NCBI GenBank assembly: GCA_964517495.1
Contig: CAZFER010000070.1
Coordinates: 1 to 33,906, forward strand
DNA length: 33,906 bases
Source: CAZFER01 sp964517495
Lineage (GTDB): Bacteria; Hinthialibacterota; Hinthialibacteria; Hinthialibacterales; Hinthialibacteraceae
Direction: 5' to 3'
Shown: positions 25,537 through 33,695 of the stretch, one piece after another
How the letters are laid out: every line of letters starts with the position of its first letter
How positions within the stretch are numbered: position 1 is the stretch's first letter
Program-made: the position numbers and the translations under genes
The notes under the pieces: model-generated
Database searches by the model: none
Seen by the model: only the letters and a program-made list of their open reading frames with translations
What the model was told of the DNA's origin: nothing

Positions 25537-26003
25537 TATTTACTCGTTTCGGAGTTTTTGGTTTTGGCTTTGGCTTTAGCTTTGGTTTTGGTCTTGGCTT
25601 TACTTTTGGTTTGTGCCCGACCTTTTGCTTTGCCTTTTCGTTCCACATTCAGAATGGATTGCAGAAGTTTTTGATCCTTATCACTCAATTTTTGAGCACG
25701 AATGAGATAACTGACCAAGGGGGAGGGGTCTTTTTTCAATGAATTTCCGAACAATCGATTCAAAATCCGTTCCAAGACATGCTCCCGCGAATGGATGGGT
25801 TTATAAATATATCGGCGATTAACTTTATTTCGCTCGATATACCCTTTATCACACAAGCGGTGAATCAAGGTTTGCACGGTCGTGTACTTCCAATCCTTCT
25901 CATGGGCAATAAACTGAAGAATTTTGTCGATGTCGGTTTCACCCAGTTCATAAACAATGTTCAACAGCCAAGTTTCGGATTGTGTCAGGTCTTTTTTTAT
26001 CAT
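25536..26003 (-). CDS. BlaI/MecI-family repressor with Lys/Ala/Thr-rich tail
   Basis: A 155-residue winged-helix repressor. The N-terminal 70 residues match BlaI/MecI: LTQSETWLLNIVYELGE, KYTTVQTLIHRLCDKGYI (recognition helix) and an RRYIYKP wing. BlaI is normally about 125 residues; this one has a C-terminal tail of about 30 residues alternating Lys with Ala and Thr, like histone H1 tails. The tail is encoded by a simple repeat at about 25545-25640. AAGAGG precedes the ATG. The stop overlaps the M56 start by one base, which is the classical blaI-blaR arrangement. Predicted to repress its own operon through the dyad at 26042-26054. Confidence 0.9.
   Translation of the reverse strand: MIKKDLTQSETWLLNIVYELGETDIDKILQFIAHEKDWKYTTVQTLIHRLCDKGYIERNKVNRRYIYKPIHSREHVLERILNRLFGNSLKKDPSPLVSYLIRAQKLSDKDQKLLQSILNVERKGKAKGRAQTKSKAKTKTKAKAKAKTKNSETSK
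25545..25640 (-). repeat. Low-complexity codon repeat in the repressor tail
   Basis: The minus strand consists of near-repeats of AAAGCCAAAACC-type hexamers, coding for Lys-Ala and Lys-Thr pairs. Tracts like this are prone to length change by slippage. Confidence 0.75.
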
Positions 26004-26026
26004 TTTTTTTCCTCTTAACTAAAGAT

Positions 26027-26055
26027 TTAATATGGTTCGACTACAACTATTGTAA
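26027..26055 (-). promoter_or_regulatory. Predicted repressor operator and promoter of the BlaI/M56 operon
   Basis: The dyad TACAA-CTA-TTGTA (26042-26054) fits the TACA/TGTA operators known for BlaI and MecI. On the minus strand it overlaps a -35-like TTACAA (26050-26055), followed after 17 bases by a -10-like TATTAA (26027-26032). A repressor bound there would block RNA polymerase. The promoter lies 24 bases before the repressor's ATG. Confidence 0.6.
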
Positions 26056-26654
26056 GTTGCAATTTTTAAAAATCAAGGGAGGGTATGACGTTTGTAATTG
26101 ATTTTTGAATTTTTTTCCTCCTTTCATCGAATTTTAATGGCTTAAAGCCTGAAATTCTGCCTGGAACAGGTGACTATATCAATTAGTGTCATCATTCAGC
26201 ATTCATCTTCAGTATAAAGACGCATGACATTTATTCCTCCGAATTCATAATTTACCAAATTTTCACAAGTTACGCAACGTTAAATTAAAAAAAAAATCAA
26301 TTTTATTTAATTTTTTTATTTATTCGACATCTAATTTCAAAAAAAAGACAGGTCATTTTCAAAATATTCAGTTAGCAAGTTTAATATAAAGCGATCATGG
26401 ACAAACATAAGACAATCAATAAATACGAGCCGTAACATATTGTTTTTTAATAACTTATGCATATAGCCAAATATAAAAAAATAGTGTCTGATAGCATCAA
26501 AATCCTCATCAAAATGCGTTTAATCTCCTTACATAAGCCCCTTTTTCGATATACTTGATCTTATTCAAAAAAAAATGGAAAATTTCGAGAAGAAATCAAG
26601 CCAAAACGGATTTTTGACCTTTTTTTTGATTTATCATAATAATTAGAGGCAAAT
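26056..26654. other. AT-rich intergenic region, no gene seen
   Basis: About 600 bases between the divergent repressor and galT genes, with long A and T runs and no credible frame on either strand. It must hold the galT promoter, but I could not choose one. AGAGG at the right end is the galT ribosome binding site. Confidence 0.5.
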
Positions 26655-27707
26655 GTGACAACTTTCGAACGTAACAACCACCCTCATCGACGTTGGAATC
26701 CATTAATAAAGGAGTGGGTTCTGGTTTCTCCTCATCGTGCCAAGCGCCCCTGGTCTGGCCATATTGAGAAGGTTTCACCCAAAATGCTCCCTGAATATGA
26801 GCCTGGTTGTTATCTCTGTCCTGGAAATAAGCGTGCGGGAGGACACCAAAATCCGGAATATCAAACAACTCTCGTATTTGCCAATGATTTTTCTGCTTTG
26901 TTGCCGGATACGCCATTTGAGCCTTCCCACATGGAATGCAACGGCCTGATTCGAGAAAAACCTGAAACTGGACTATGCCGAGTGATTTGCTTTTCCCCAA
27001 AACATAACTTAACCCTGGTGGAAATGGCGTTGGACGAAATTCGTTTGGTTATCGATGTATGGGTAGAACAGTATGAAGAGATTGGAAGCCGAGATGGTAT
27101 TAATTGCATCACGATCTTTGAAAACCGGGGGGAGATGATGGGGTGTAGCAATCCTCATCCTCATTGTCAGATATGGGCAAATCGTTCAATTCCAGCCTTT
27201 CAAGCAAAAGAACTTGACACCCAGGCAGAATACTTCAACAAATATAATTCCCCAATGCTTTTGGACTATATGAGTTGGGAAATGGTACAAGAAGAAAGAA
27301 TGCTTCTTGAAAATGAGCATTTTATTGTACTCATTCCGCATTGGGCCGTTTGGCCATTTGAGACATTGCTGCTTCCAAAAAGGCCTGTTTCATCAATATT
27401 AGAGCTGGCAGATGAGGAAAAAAATGCCTGGTCTGACATTTTAAAGCAATTACTTATACGTTATGACAATCTATTTGAAGTATCATTTCCCTACTCGATG
27501 GGTATTCATCAATCCCCTACGGATGGTAATGAATACCGAGGATTAATCTTCCATCAACATTTTTATCCTCCACTTTTGCGTTCGGCTACGATTAAAAAAT
27601 TTCAAGTTGGATATGAAATGACAGGTGAACCTCAGCGGGATATCACGCCTGAACAAGCCGCCCAACGATTAAGAGAATTACCTTCCCTTCATTACAAGCA
27701 ATGGTAG
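26655..27707 (+). CDS. galT: Galactose-1-phosphate uridylyltransferase
   Basis: A 350-residue enzyme of the Leloir pathway, exchanging UMP between UDP-glucose and galactose-1-phosphate. Cys52 and Cys55 in CYLCPGNKR are the zinc cysteines of class I GalT, and NPHPHCQIWA (His168, His170) is the active site with the nucleophilic histidine followed by Gln172. FSPKHNLTL and IHQSPTDG are further family stretches. The start is GTG at 26655, since the overlapping ATG two bases earlier is followed at once by a stop codon; TTAGAGG lies upstream. No other galactose genes are in the window. Confidence 0.93.
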   Translation: MTTFERNNHPHRRWNPLIKEWVLVSPHRAKRPWSGHIEKVSPKMLPEYEPGCYLCPGNKRAGGHQNPEYQTTLVFANDFSALLPDTPFEPSHMECNGLIREKPETGLCRVICFSPKHNLTLVEMALDEIRLVIDVWVEQYEEIGSRDGINCITIFENRGEMMGCSNPHPHCQIWANRSIPAFQAKELDTQAEYFNKYNSPMLLDYMSWEMVQEERMLLENEHFIVLIPHWAVWPFETLLLPKRPVSSILELADEEKNAWSDILKQLLIRYDNLFEVSFPYSMGIHQSPTDGNEYRGLIFHQHFYPPLLRSATIKKFQVGYEMTGEPQRDITPEQAAQRLRELPSLHYKQW

Positions 27708-27833
27708 ATGATCAGCTGAGTCAGAAAATTCAATCTTGCATATCCCCCATCTGAATATTAAGCTTATCAATAGAGGTTATTTTTAGGCTATTACTTGTAG
27801 ATGAAGCCATAATTCAAGCAGAGAGGAGTTTTT

Positions 27834-28340
27834 ATGAATAATAAAGCCTTATTAGTTATTGATATGCTGAATGATTTTGTGGAAGAAGGCGCTCCGATGG
27901 AAGTGGCAGGAGCGAGAAATATAATTCCCAGTATTCAACGCGAATTGGATAAAGCCCATAGAGAAAACATCCCCATTTATTATTTATGTGACAGCCATTC
28001 AGAGGATGATCCTGAACTAAGGGTCTGGCCACCGCATGCAATCAAAGGTACGCGGGGGTCGAATATTGTCGAGCCATTGGCTCCGGCAGAGGGGGATACC
28101 GTTATTCCAAAAACCAGATATGATGGTTTTTTTGGAACTGATTTGGATGATCGATTGAATTCAGAGTCAATTTCAGAATTGATTTTGACTGGAGTGGCCA
28201 CTGAAATATGTATTCAATATACCGGTTCCTCGGCGATCATGCGGGGTTATGGTGTTCATGTTCCAGAGGATTGCGTTAAAGGGCTTGATCCGGATTTGGA
28301 GGCGATGTCACTGAAGATGCTCAATGACGTGTTGCAATAA
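27834..28340 (+). CDS. Isochorismatase-like cysteine hydrolase
   Basis: A 168-residue protein of the isochorismatase-like/nicotinamidase fold. The triad is visible: Asp10 in LLVIDMLNDF, Lys92 in VIPKTRYDGF and Cys125 in GVATEICIQYT. Family members hydrolyse nicotinamide, N-carbamoyl compounds, ureides and similar amides. AGAGAGGAGTTTTT precedes the ATG, a strong site. It is 126 bases after galT on the same strand; co-transcription is possible. Nicotinamidase is a reasonable guess, but the metal-binding DxH pattern appears only as CDSHSEDD, so the substrate stays open. Confidence 0.88.
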   Translation: MNNKALLVIDMLNDFVEEGAPMEVAGARNIIPSIQRELDKAHRENIPIYYLCDSHSEDDPELRVWPPHAIKGTRGSNIVEPLAPAEGDTVIPKTRYDGFFGTDLDDRLNSESISELILTGVATEICIQYTGSSAIMRGYGVHVPEDCVKGLDPDLEAMSLKMLNDVLQ

Positions 28341-28350
28341 ATCGATTGAT

Positions 28351-29391
28351 TTATCCAATTTCTTCATGAGGTTCGCTGGAGGGTTCCAAAATTTCTTCTG
28401 ATGAGGATTGAGGCCGCTGCAAGGTTTCGTTATATGTTCGTTTTACGGTATCCAGAATATCCTGATCCAATGAAATATCCGCTAAGGTCATGGCATAAAG
28501 GGCAGCCCCCAGCACAGGATCAAGGATAGGAGCAATAACGTTGGCGCCTGGTAACAGATAGCGGATTTTGCGGCGTACGATTTGACCAAAAAACGAGGCC
28601 TCAGAAAATAGTCCACCGCTCAATACCACATTGACACGGTCTGGGAGATCGAGTTTTTTGCAGAGCGCCTCGACTCCCAAGGCCAATTGATCCGCTTCCT
28701 GATTAAGGATTTCATCCGCTTTAGGGTCATCCTCACTGGCGGCACGAACCACCAGGGGGGCAATCGAAGCAATCACTTCCCGGGAAGCGGCTGGCGAATA
28801 AAGCCAGGTTACCATCTCATCAAAATCCTTGGCTTTGATTGCTTCAAAAATGAGGTCATGGAGGAGGGTGGAAATTCCCAGGCCATCATGATATTGAGCC
28901 AGGGCGCGTAAAGCATGAATAGCGATGCGATAACCGCTGCCATCATCGGAAATTAAAGGACCATACCCACCGATGCGTGCTGTTTTTTGTTCTTCGCTGC
29001 GGCCATAGATAATTGAACCGGTTCCAACCTGGACAATGACACCACTTTCAGAAAGCGCTCCACCAGCCAGGGCTATTTCGGCATCGCTTAAGAGAAGGTA
29101 ATTTTCCTTGCCAAACAGGTCATCGAGGAGGGGGGAAAGCATGTCATGATCTTGTTTGCGTCCAACTCCAGCCAGACCGGCACAGATACCCAGACACTCT
29201 GCAGGCCGGGCGTGTGCCGCTTTTAATGCATCCTGAAAAAGCCTGGAGATGGTGTTCGATACATTGCTAGCTCCAATTTCATGGTAATTAACCCCGGGTC
29301 CTTTACCGATGTGGACCACACGGCCCTGATCCGTGGCTAATATGGATCGGCATGATGAAGCACCACCATCCACTCCAAATACATAGGGCAT
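28351..29391 (-). CDS. BadF/BadG/BcrA-type ATPase, N-acetylglucosamine kinase-like
   Basis: A 346-residue ASKHA-fold kinase. The phosphate 1 motif is VFGVDGGASSCRSIL at the N-terminus, followed by GICAGLAGVGR, the phosphate 2 region VQVGTGSIIYGR (119-131) and ISDDGSGYRIA. This matches the BcrAD_BadFG family that includes bacterial and human GlcNAc kinases. It could phosphorylate amino sugars feeding the NagB-like and PIG-L proteins 13 kb away, but that link is inference. Its ATG is three bases after the stop of the coiled-coil gene, so translation is probably coupled. The C-terminal tail is acidic and serine-rich. Confidence 0.85.
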   Translation of the reverse strand: MPYVFGVDGGASSCRSILATDQGRVVHIGKGPGVNYHEIGASNVSNTISRLFQDALKAAHARPAECLGICAGLAGVGRKQDHDMLSPLLDDLFGKENYLLLSDAEIALAGGALSESGVIVQVGTGSIIYGRSEEQKTARIGGYGPLISDDGSGYRIAIHALRALAQYHDGLGISTLLHDLIFEAIKAKDFDEMVTWLYSPAASREVIASIAPLVVRAASEDDPKADEILNQEADQLALGVEALCKKLDLPDRVNVVLSGGLFSEASFFGQIVRRKIRYLLPGANVIAPILDPVLGAALYAMTLADISLDQDILDTVKRTYNETLQRPQSSSEEILEPSSEPHEEIG

Positions 29392-29394
29392 GGA

Positions 29395-29823
29395 CTATTT
29401 CTTCTCCCGAAGGCGTTTATTTTCATCTCGAAGTGAAATGATCTCAATCTTCATACTATTGATTTTCCGTTCATAATCCCGCTTGGTTTGTTCCAAGCGT
29501 TTTTCCCATGTTTCGTTTAGTTGTTTCAACTCAGTTTCATATTGAGTAATCAGTTTATTAATACGCTGGTTAAAATCATCCCTGGAGGGTTGGGTTGAAT
29601 TGACTTCAAAGCCATCATCGGCAGGTGTTGGTTTTGGAGTTTTGCTAATGGAAATGTTAGCCAGGTTCTGGGCTTTATCAGCCAAAGAAGTCATCCCCCC
29701 CTGGGTCATCACCCAGCCTACGATTAACAAGGCGATGACACTAATCAAACCAAGCGTAAACAGGACATTGCTGCCGGGGGATTCCCGGCTTGAATTACGG
29801 ACTTTTCGGCCTTTTTGGCTCAT
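29395..29823 (-). CDS. Membrane-anchored coiled-coil protein
   Basis: A 142-residue protein of no family I recognise. A basic, disordered N-terminus (1-18) precedes one membrane helix (about 20-41, VLFTLGLISVIALLIVGWVM). A short Pro/Thr linker follows, and the last 60 residues, from FNQRINKLITQYETELKQL onward, form a clear heptad coiled coil ending RLREKK. AAAGGAGATGATCG precedes the ATG. The upstream PEGA gene overlaps its start by 29 bases and the kinase gene follows after three bases. A scaffold or division/envelope linker role would fit but is not shown. Confidence 0.78.
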   Translation of the reverse strand: MSQKGRKVRNSSRESPGSNVLFTLGLISVIALLIVGWVMTQGGMTSLADKAQNLANISISKTPKPTPADDGFEVNSTQPSRDDFNQRINKLITQYETELKQLNETWEKRLEQTKRDYERKINSMKIEIISLRDENKRLREKK

Positions 29824-30172
29824 CGATCATCTCCTTTGAGTCAGACGGAGTTTTGTTTACCAAATCAATAAGAATTGGATGACTATCCGTCACTTTGAAT
29901 GGCAGAACAGCGACAAAAAAATCAAGAGGGAACCAGAGATAAGCTGGTGCGTTCAACTCAATTTTTTCAACGCGCTGTTCATAATCGGGGTGATCGAGGG
30001 TGAGCCGGTGTTCTCCATACCAATCGACCGTGAATTCCGTTGGTGTGTTGCCTTTGGGTTCATAATCCCAATGGACTTCCGCACCGCTGGGGACGGAATC
30101 GACACGGACAACTGTTGTGTAACAACCCTCAACCACACATACTAATAAGAATATCAAAATTTTTCGGAACAT
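29795..30172 (-). CDS. PEGA-domain lipoprotein
   Basis: The start at 30172 is preferred: GGAGCGATCGCTA precedes this ATG, and a lipoprotein signal follows at once (LIFLLVCVVEGC, Cys17). An upstream in-frame ATG at 30229 has no signal. The 125-residue product contains a PEGA module (VRVDSVPSGAEVHWDYEPKG and TPTEFTVDWYGEHRLTL), a small surface-exposed beta domain. A hydrophobic patch, YLWFPLDFFVAVLPF, suggests membrane contact. The gene overlaps the next by 29 bases, which implies coupled translation. Confidence 0.85.
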   Translation of the reverse strand: MFRKILIFLLVCVVEGCYTTVVRVDSVPSGAEVHWDYEPKGNTPTEFTVDWYGEHRLTLDHPDYEQRVEKIELNAPAYLWFPLDFFVAVLPFKVTDSHPILIDLVNKTPSDSKEMIDEPKRPKSP

Positions 30173-30265
30173 TAGCGATCGCTCCAAATTAACATTATTT
30201 ATTACAGCCGAGTTAAAGTAATGTGTCAACTGAAAATTAGATTATACTCATAAAAATAGTCAAAA

Positions 30266-30586
30266 GGTTTTCTTATCAACCCTCTCAGTCTTGGGCTGAT
30301 CTTTATCCAATATTTCTTAAATCAATTGAGAAAGTGCGCTAATCTTTCAACCCTCCCCTAGCCCCTCCCAGTCTTGGGAGAGGAATGGTTGCCACACCCG
30401 TTTTTGGTTGTTACGCCTGTTTAGCGATTCTATCAAACTTATGGAAATCCACTCCTTTATCGGCTATCCAGTTCTTCCCCAAGCCTGGGGGAGAAACAGA
30501 GGGGGTTGATTGTCGGCCCCACAACTTTTGGGTATTGTTCAGCAATCCTGGGAGGGGAATGGAACTTCATATGGCTGACCTTTTAC
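30266..30586 (-). repeat. Dispersed intergenic repeat, copy B (long form)
   Basis: On the minus strand this copy starts GTAAAAGGTCAGCCATATGA and ends GGGTTGATAAGAAAACC, matching both ends of copy A at 11345-11420. The middle has several CTCCC/GGGAG inverted repeats, such as CTCCCAGTCTTGGGAG near 30365. It fills the gap of about 420 bases between the PEGA and aroB genes and ends only eight bases from the aroB stop codon. No reading frame inside is convincing. Confidence 0.75.
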
Positions 30587-30594
30587 AATTCCAT

Positions 30595-31698
30595 TTATCC
30601 TGTATATGTTTTCCATGCTTCACGTATTTTATCCATTTCTTCCACCGATTGAATGATTACCTTGCCCATTTGAGTTGGAAAAATGAATCTCAACTTGCCA
30701 CTTTCGACCTTTTTATCGCGAAACATGCTTTCAATGAGTTGATCCACGGTGATATCCGGTTTGGCCAGGGGATACTGGGCAGCGCGTAGGAGGTCTCTTA
30801 TTCTTGAAACAACGTCTGGCGGAGTTATTCCCAAAGCCTCTCCCAGGATGGCTTCTGCGAGCATACCGATGGCAACTGCTTCGCCGTGCAGATAGTGTTG
30901 GTATTGGGTGAGGGCTTCGATGGCATGGCCGATGGTATGGCCAAAATTGAGGATAGCCCGCAACCCGCTTTCCCGTTCATCCTGCTCGACGACTGAGGCT
31001 TTGATCCGACAATTCCAGGGGATAATATCGGTATATGTGGTTTCATCCCCCTTCAATAGAGGATTAAGGGATGAGGAAACGGTGTCAAACAGAGCGGCGT
31101 CAGCGATTATTCCATGTTTGATAATTTCAGCCAAACCCGCTTTGATTTGGCGGGCATCCAATGTTTGAAGTGTTTTTGGATCAATTAACACCGCCTTGGG
31201 TTGATGAAATGCCCCGATCAGGTTTTTCCCGCCGGCATGATCGATCCCCACTTTTCCACCCACGCTGGCATCCACCTGGGCCAACAAGGTTGTGGGGACT
31301 TGGACGAATGGGATTCCGCGCAAGTAGGTTGCTGCCACAAAACCGGCAATGTCGCCTACCACCCCGCCGCCCAATGCGATAATTCCACTTTTGCGTTCGG
31401 GTTTGATGGCCACCATTTCATTGTAAAGGTTCGATATGGTTTCGAGGTGTTTTGATGGTTCACCCGCGGGGAATGTGATTACCTTGGTGTGGTATCCAGC
31501 GTTCTTAAGGCTGGTTTCCACCCGTTCAGCATAGATGGGTGCGACATGGGAATCCGTAATGATAGGGATTGGTGAGTGGAATTGTAACTCGTGTGCGTAT
31601 TCGCCAATATGATCGATCAGTCCACTTTGGACAACAATATTATAGCTTCGATCACCAAGTCCAATTGTTATGGTGTTGGACAGTGTATTCATGTTCAT
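30595..31698 (-). CDS. aroB: 3-dehydroquinate synthase
   Basis: A 367-residue enzyme, second step of the shikimate pathway, converting DAHP to 3-dehydroquinate with NAD and zinc. Characteristic stretches are ALGGGVVGDIAGFVAATYLRG (NAD site), PTTLLAQVDASVGGKVGID, GGKNLIGAFHQP, and the zinc ligands in GLAEIIKHG, NFGHTIGHAIE and YLHGEAVAIGM. Length matches the family. Two ATGs, MNM, allow a start at 31698 or six bases later. It stands alone, with the long repeat downstream. Confidence 0.95.
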   Translation of the reverse strand: MNMNTLSNTITIGLGDRSYNIVVQSGLIDHIGEYAHELQFHSPIPIITDSHVAPIYAERVETSLKNAGYHTKVITFPAGEPSKHLETISNLYNEMVAIKPERKSGIIALGGGVVGDIAGFVAATYLRGIPFVQVPTTLLAQVDASVGGKVGIDHAGGKNLIGAFHQPKAVLIDPKTLQTLDARQIKAGLAEIIKHGIIADAALFDTVSSSLNPLLKGDETTYTDIIPWNCRIKASVVEQDERESGLRAILNFGHTIGHAIEALTQYQHYLHGEAVAIGMLAEAILGEALGITPPDVVSRIRDLLRAAQYPLAKPDITVDQLIESMFRDKKVESGKLRFIFPTQMGKVIIQSVEEMDKIREAWKTYTG

Positions 31699-31977
31699 AT
31701 ACCTGGGATGACAATAGATTGAAGCGAGTATATCACGTCTTCGTTTGCAGGCTACCCGAACAATTCCTTGACTATGGTTCTATATCCAATACCATAAAAA
31801 CGTGAGCAAGGGAAACGGCTAATCGATAACACAAGAGAGGCATGCTTTATTTTAGGTTTAAAAAGCGATTTCCCAGTGGCTTCTTTTTACCTACCTATAT
31901 GTATTTCTCTTATTCCTTTCGATTAATCGGCCGGATTACCACGGCTCACAATCAAATAAATTAAAGGAGTCAGTCGA

Positions 31978-33057
31978 ATGTTTTCAAAGCGAGGCAGTTT
32001 TATTTATTGCATGTTAGCACTGCTAGTATGCAGTGCCCTTCCATTTGCAGATGCACAGGAAAAAGAAGACAAAGTGGTGGTTAGTGTTGATTCCACAGAG
32101 ATCACTGAGCAGGAAGTGGTCCAAGAAATTGAAGCGTTAGCCCAACAAATGGGGGGACAAATCCCGGCGAACCAAAAAAATAAAGTCAATCAAATGCTTT
32201 ATGATCAAGCTGTTGAACGATTGATTAGCTTTTCTCTATTAATGAATGTAGCCGAAGAAAAAGATATCAAGATTGAAAAAGAAGATGTTGATGCAAAGAT
32301 TGAAGAATTGAAGGAGAGGGTAGAAGAACAGGGCGCCAATTTTGAGCAGATATTGGCTCAACAAGGTATGACAGAAAAAGCGCTTCGTGAGCGGATTCGG
32401 GAGCAGGATGATCTATTGGTGGAAAAAGTGGCAAAAACGATGGTGAAAGAGCCTGCTCCTCCCACGGAAGAGGAGATGAAGCAGTTTTATGAAAAACAAG
32501 GTCCATCGTTTCCCGAGCAGGTAAGAGCGTCACACATCATATTGAGTTTCCCACAAGATAAGGAATTATCAGAGGCGGAAAAGTCGAAGATGAAGGAACA
32601 ACTCCAGGAGCTCAAAAAGAAAATCGAAGCCGGGGCCATCACGTTTGCAGAAGCAGCCCGTCAACACTCACAAGGGCCTTCCAGCAGCCGGGGTGGAGAC
32701 TTGAATTTCTTCCAGCGCGAACAGATGGTCAAACCGTTCTCAGACGCTGCGTTTGCCGCCAAAAAGGGTGAAATCACGGATATCGTGGAGACCAAATTTG
32801 GATATCACCTTATCAAAGTGACGGATCAGATGAAAACATTTGAGGATTATAAAGAGAAAATCAGAGATTACCTAAGCGCGAAAATGTTTAATGACGCGGT
32901 GAAGGAATATGTTGAGTCGCTTAAGAAAGATGCCAAGATCGAGCAACACATGACCAAGAAAGAGTGGATGGCCCGCCATGCCCCTGATGCGGATCAAGGC
33001 AATGGACCCAAAATCAAAATCGATCCCGAGCAATTGAAAAACTTGCGTAATAATTAA
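31978..33057 (+). CDS. SurA/PpiC-type periplasmic peptidyl-prolyl isomerase
   Basis: A 359-residue exported chaperone. Residues 1-26 form a signal peptide ending PFADA. A helical SurA N-type region (about 30-160) is followed by one parvulin domain (about 181-284) with QVRASHIILSFP, RGGDLNFFQREQMVKPF and FGYHLIKVTD. It would assist folding of outer-membrane and secreted proteins in the periplasm. AAAGGAGTCAGTCGA precedes the ATG. In the 279-base leader a perfect 10-base palindrome, CGATTAATCG, lies at 31920-31929 and may be an operator. It has one PPIase domain, where E. coli SurA has two, so it resembles PpiC/PrsA-like forms as well. Confidence 0.92.
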   Translation: MFSKRGSFIYCMLALLVCSALPFADAQEKEDKVVVSVDSTEITEQEVVQEIEALAQQMGGQIPANQKNKVNQMLYDQAVERLISFSLLMNVAEEKDIKIEKEDVDAKIEELKERVEEQGANFEQILAQQGMTEKALRERIREQDDLLVEKVAKTMVKEPAPPTEEEMKQFYEKQGPSFPEQVRASHIILSFPQDKELSEAEKSKMKEQLQELKKKIEAGAITFAEAARQHSQGPSSSRGGDLNFFQREQMVKPFSDAAFAAKKGEITDIVETKFGYHLIKVTDQMKTFEDYKEKIRDYLSAKMFNDAVKEYVESLKKDAKIEQHMTKKEWMARHAPDADQGNGPKIKIDPEQLKNLRNN

Positions 33058-33081
33058 GGGAGATGTGAATAGTGATGCTCA

Positions 33082-33111
33082 AGGGGCGGTCAGGTTGGCC
33101 GTCCCTTTTTT
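33082..33111 (+). terminator. Rho-independent terminator after the PpiC-type gene
   Basis: AGGGGCGGTC (33082-33091) pairs with GGCCGTCCCT (33097-33106), including two G-U pairs, across the loop AGGTT, followed directly by T5. It ends the isomerase transcript and faces the broken gene on the opposite strand. Confidence 0.85.
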
Positions 33112-33128
33112 ATTTACCACTTACAGGG

Positions 33129-33492
33129 TTAAGGTGTTCTGGCTATACGGAAACCGCTGCTGTCGGTTGTGCTGTAAGGGTTGCTCCTGCTACGATGTGC
33201 GTTCGGCTGTTAGAATTGTCTCTGTACCAGGCATAATCATTTATCTCTGTTTCATTTGGATCATCCCCTGGCCATCGGTTGCATCCTTGAAGGCGTTATC
33301 CGTGGGGATTTGAGCAAAAGACACATCGGCAATGGGGTATTCACCAAATCCAGCACCAAAGACGGTGATTTGATTTTCTTTTAATGAAGAACCGGAGAAA
33401 TCCAATCGTGTCAAAAAAGTCTGGGCATTTGATGTATGAATGAATAAGCGTGAGATTAAAAGAGTGATAAATAAATCGTAGCGTATGTTCAT
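33129..33492 (-). pseudogene. Broken secreted protein gene with FGE-sulfatase (SUMF1-like) domain remains
   Basis: The intact N-terminal frame (33241-33492) starts at an ATG preceded by AGAGGAG and has a signal peptide ending TSNAQ, then SLKENQITVFGAGFGEYPIA, and stops after 83 residues. Downstream, in other frames of the same strand, lie pieces typical of the FGE-sulfatase fold: GDDPNETEINDYAWYRDNSN at about 33205-33272 and, shifted again, SGFRIARTP ending at the TAA of 33129-33131, the usual end of that domain. Most of the domain between start and end is missing. I read this as a gene shortened by deletion and frameshifts. A sequencing error could explain one shift but not the missing length. 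Confidence 0.58.
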
Positions 33493-33695
33493 GGCATAAA
33501 ACTCCTCTTTGGCGTATTTAGTAATAGATTACCAACTATTTTGACCAAATCATGACTATATAACGAGTTTACAATAGCGTTATCCATATGCAGAACACGT
33601 GGTTGTCATGGATTAAAAACTACGTTTTAACCTTGGTATTCACGTCCCTTTAAATATGTAGATACACCTCTTCCAATGGGGATGTCTTTAAGTTT

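Noticed and set aside
25398..25742. Plus-strand frame with a Phe/Gly-rich run
   Set aside because: Antisense of the repressor's lysine tail; the apparent repeat protein is an artefact of the simple repeat.
33065..33313. Plus-strand frame after the PpiC-type gene
   Set aside because: It reads through the terminator hairpin and is antisense to the FGE-sulfatase remains.
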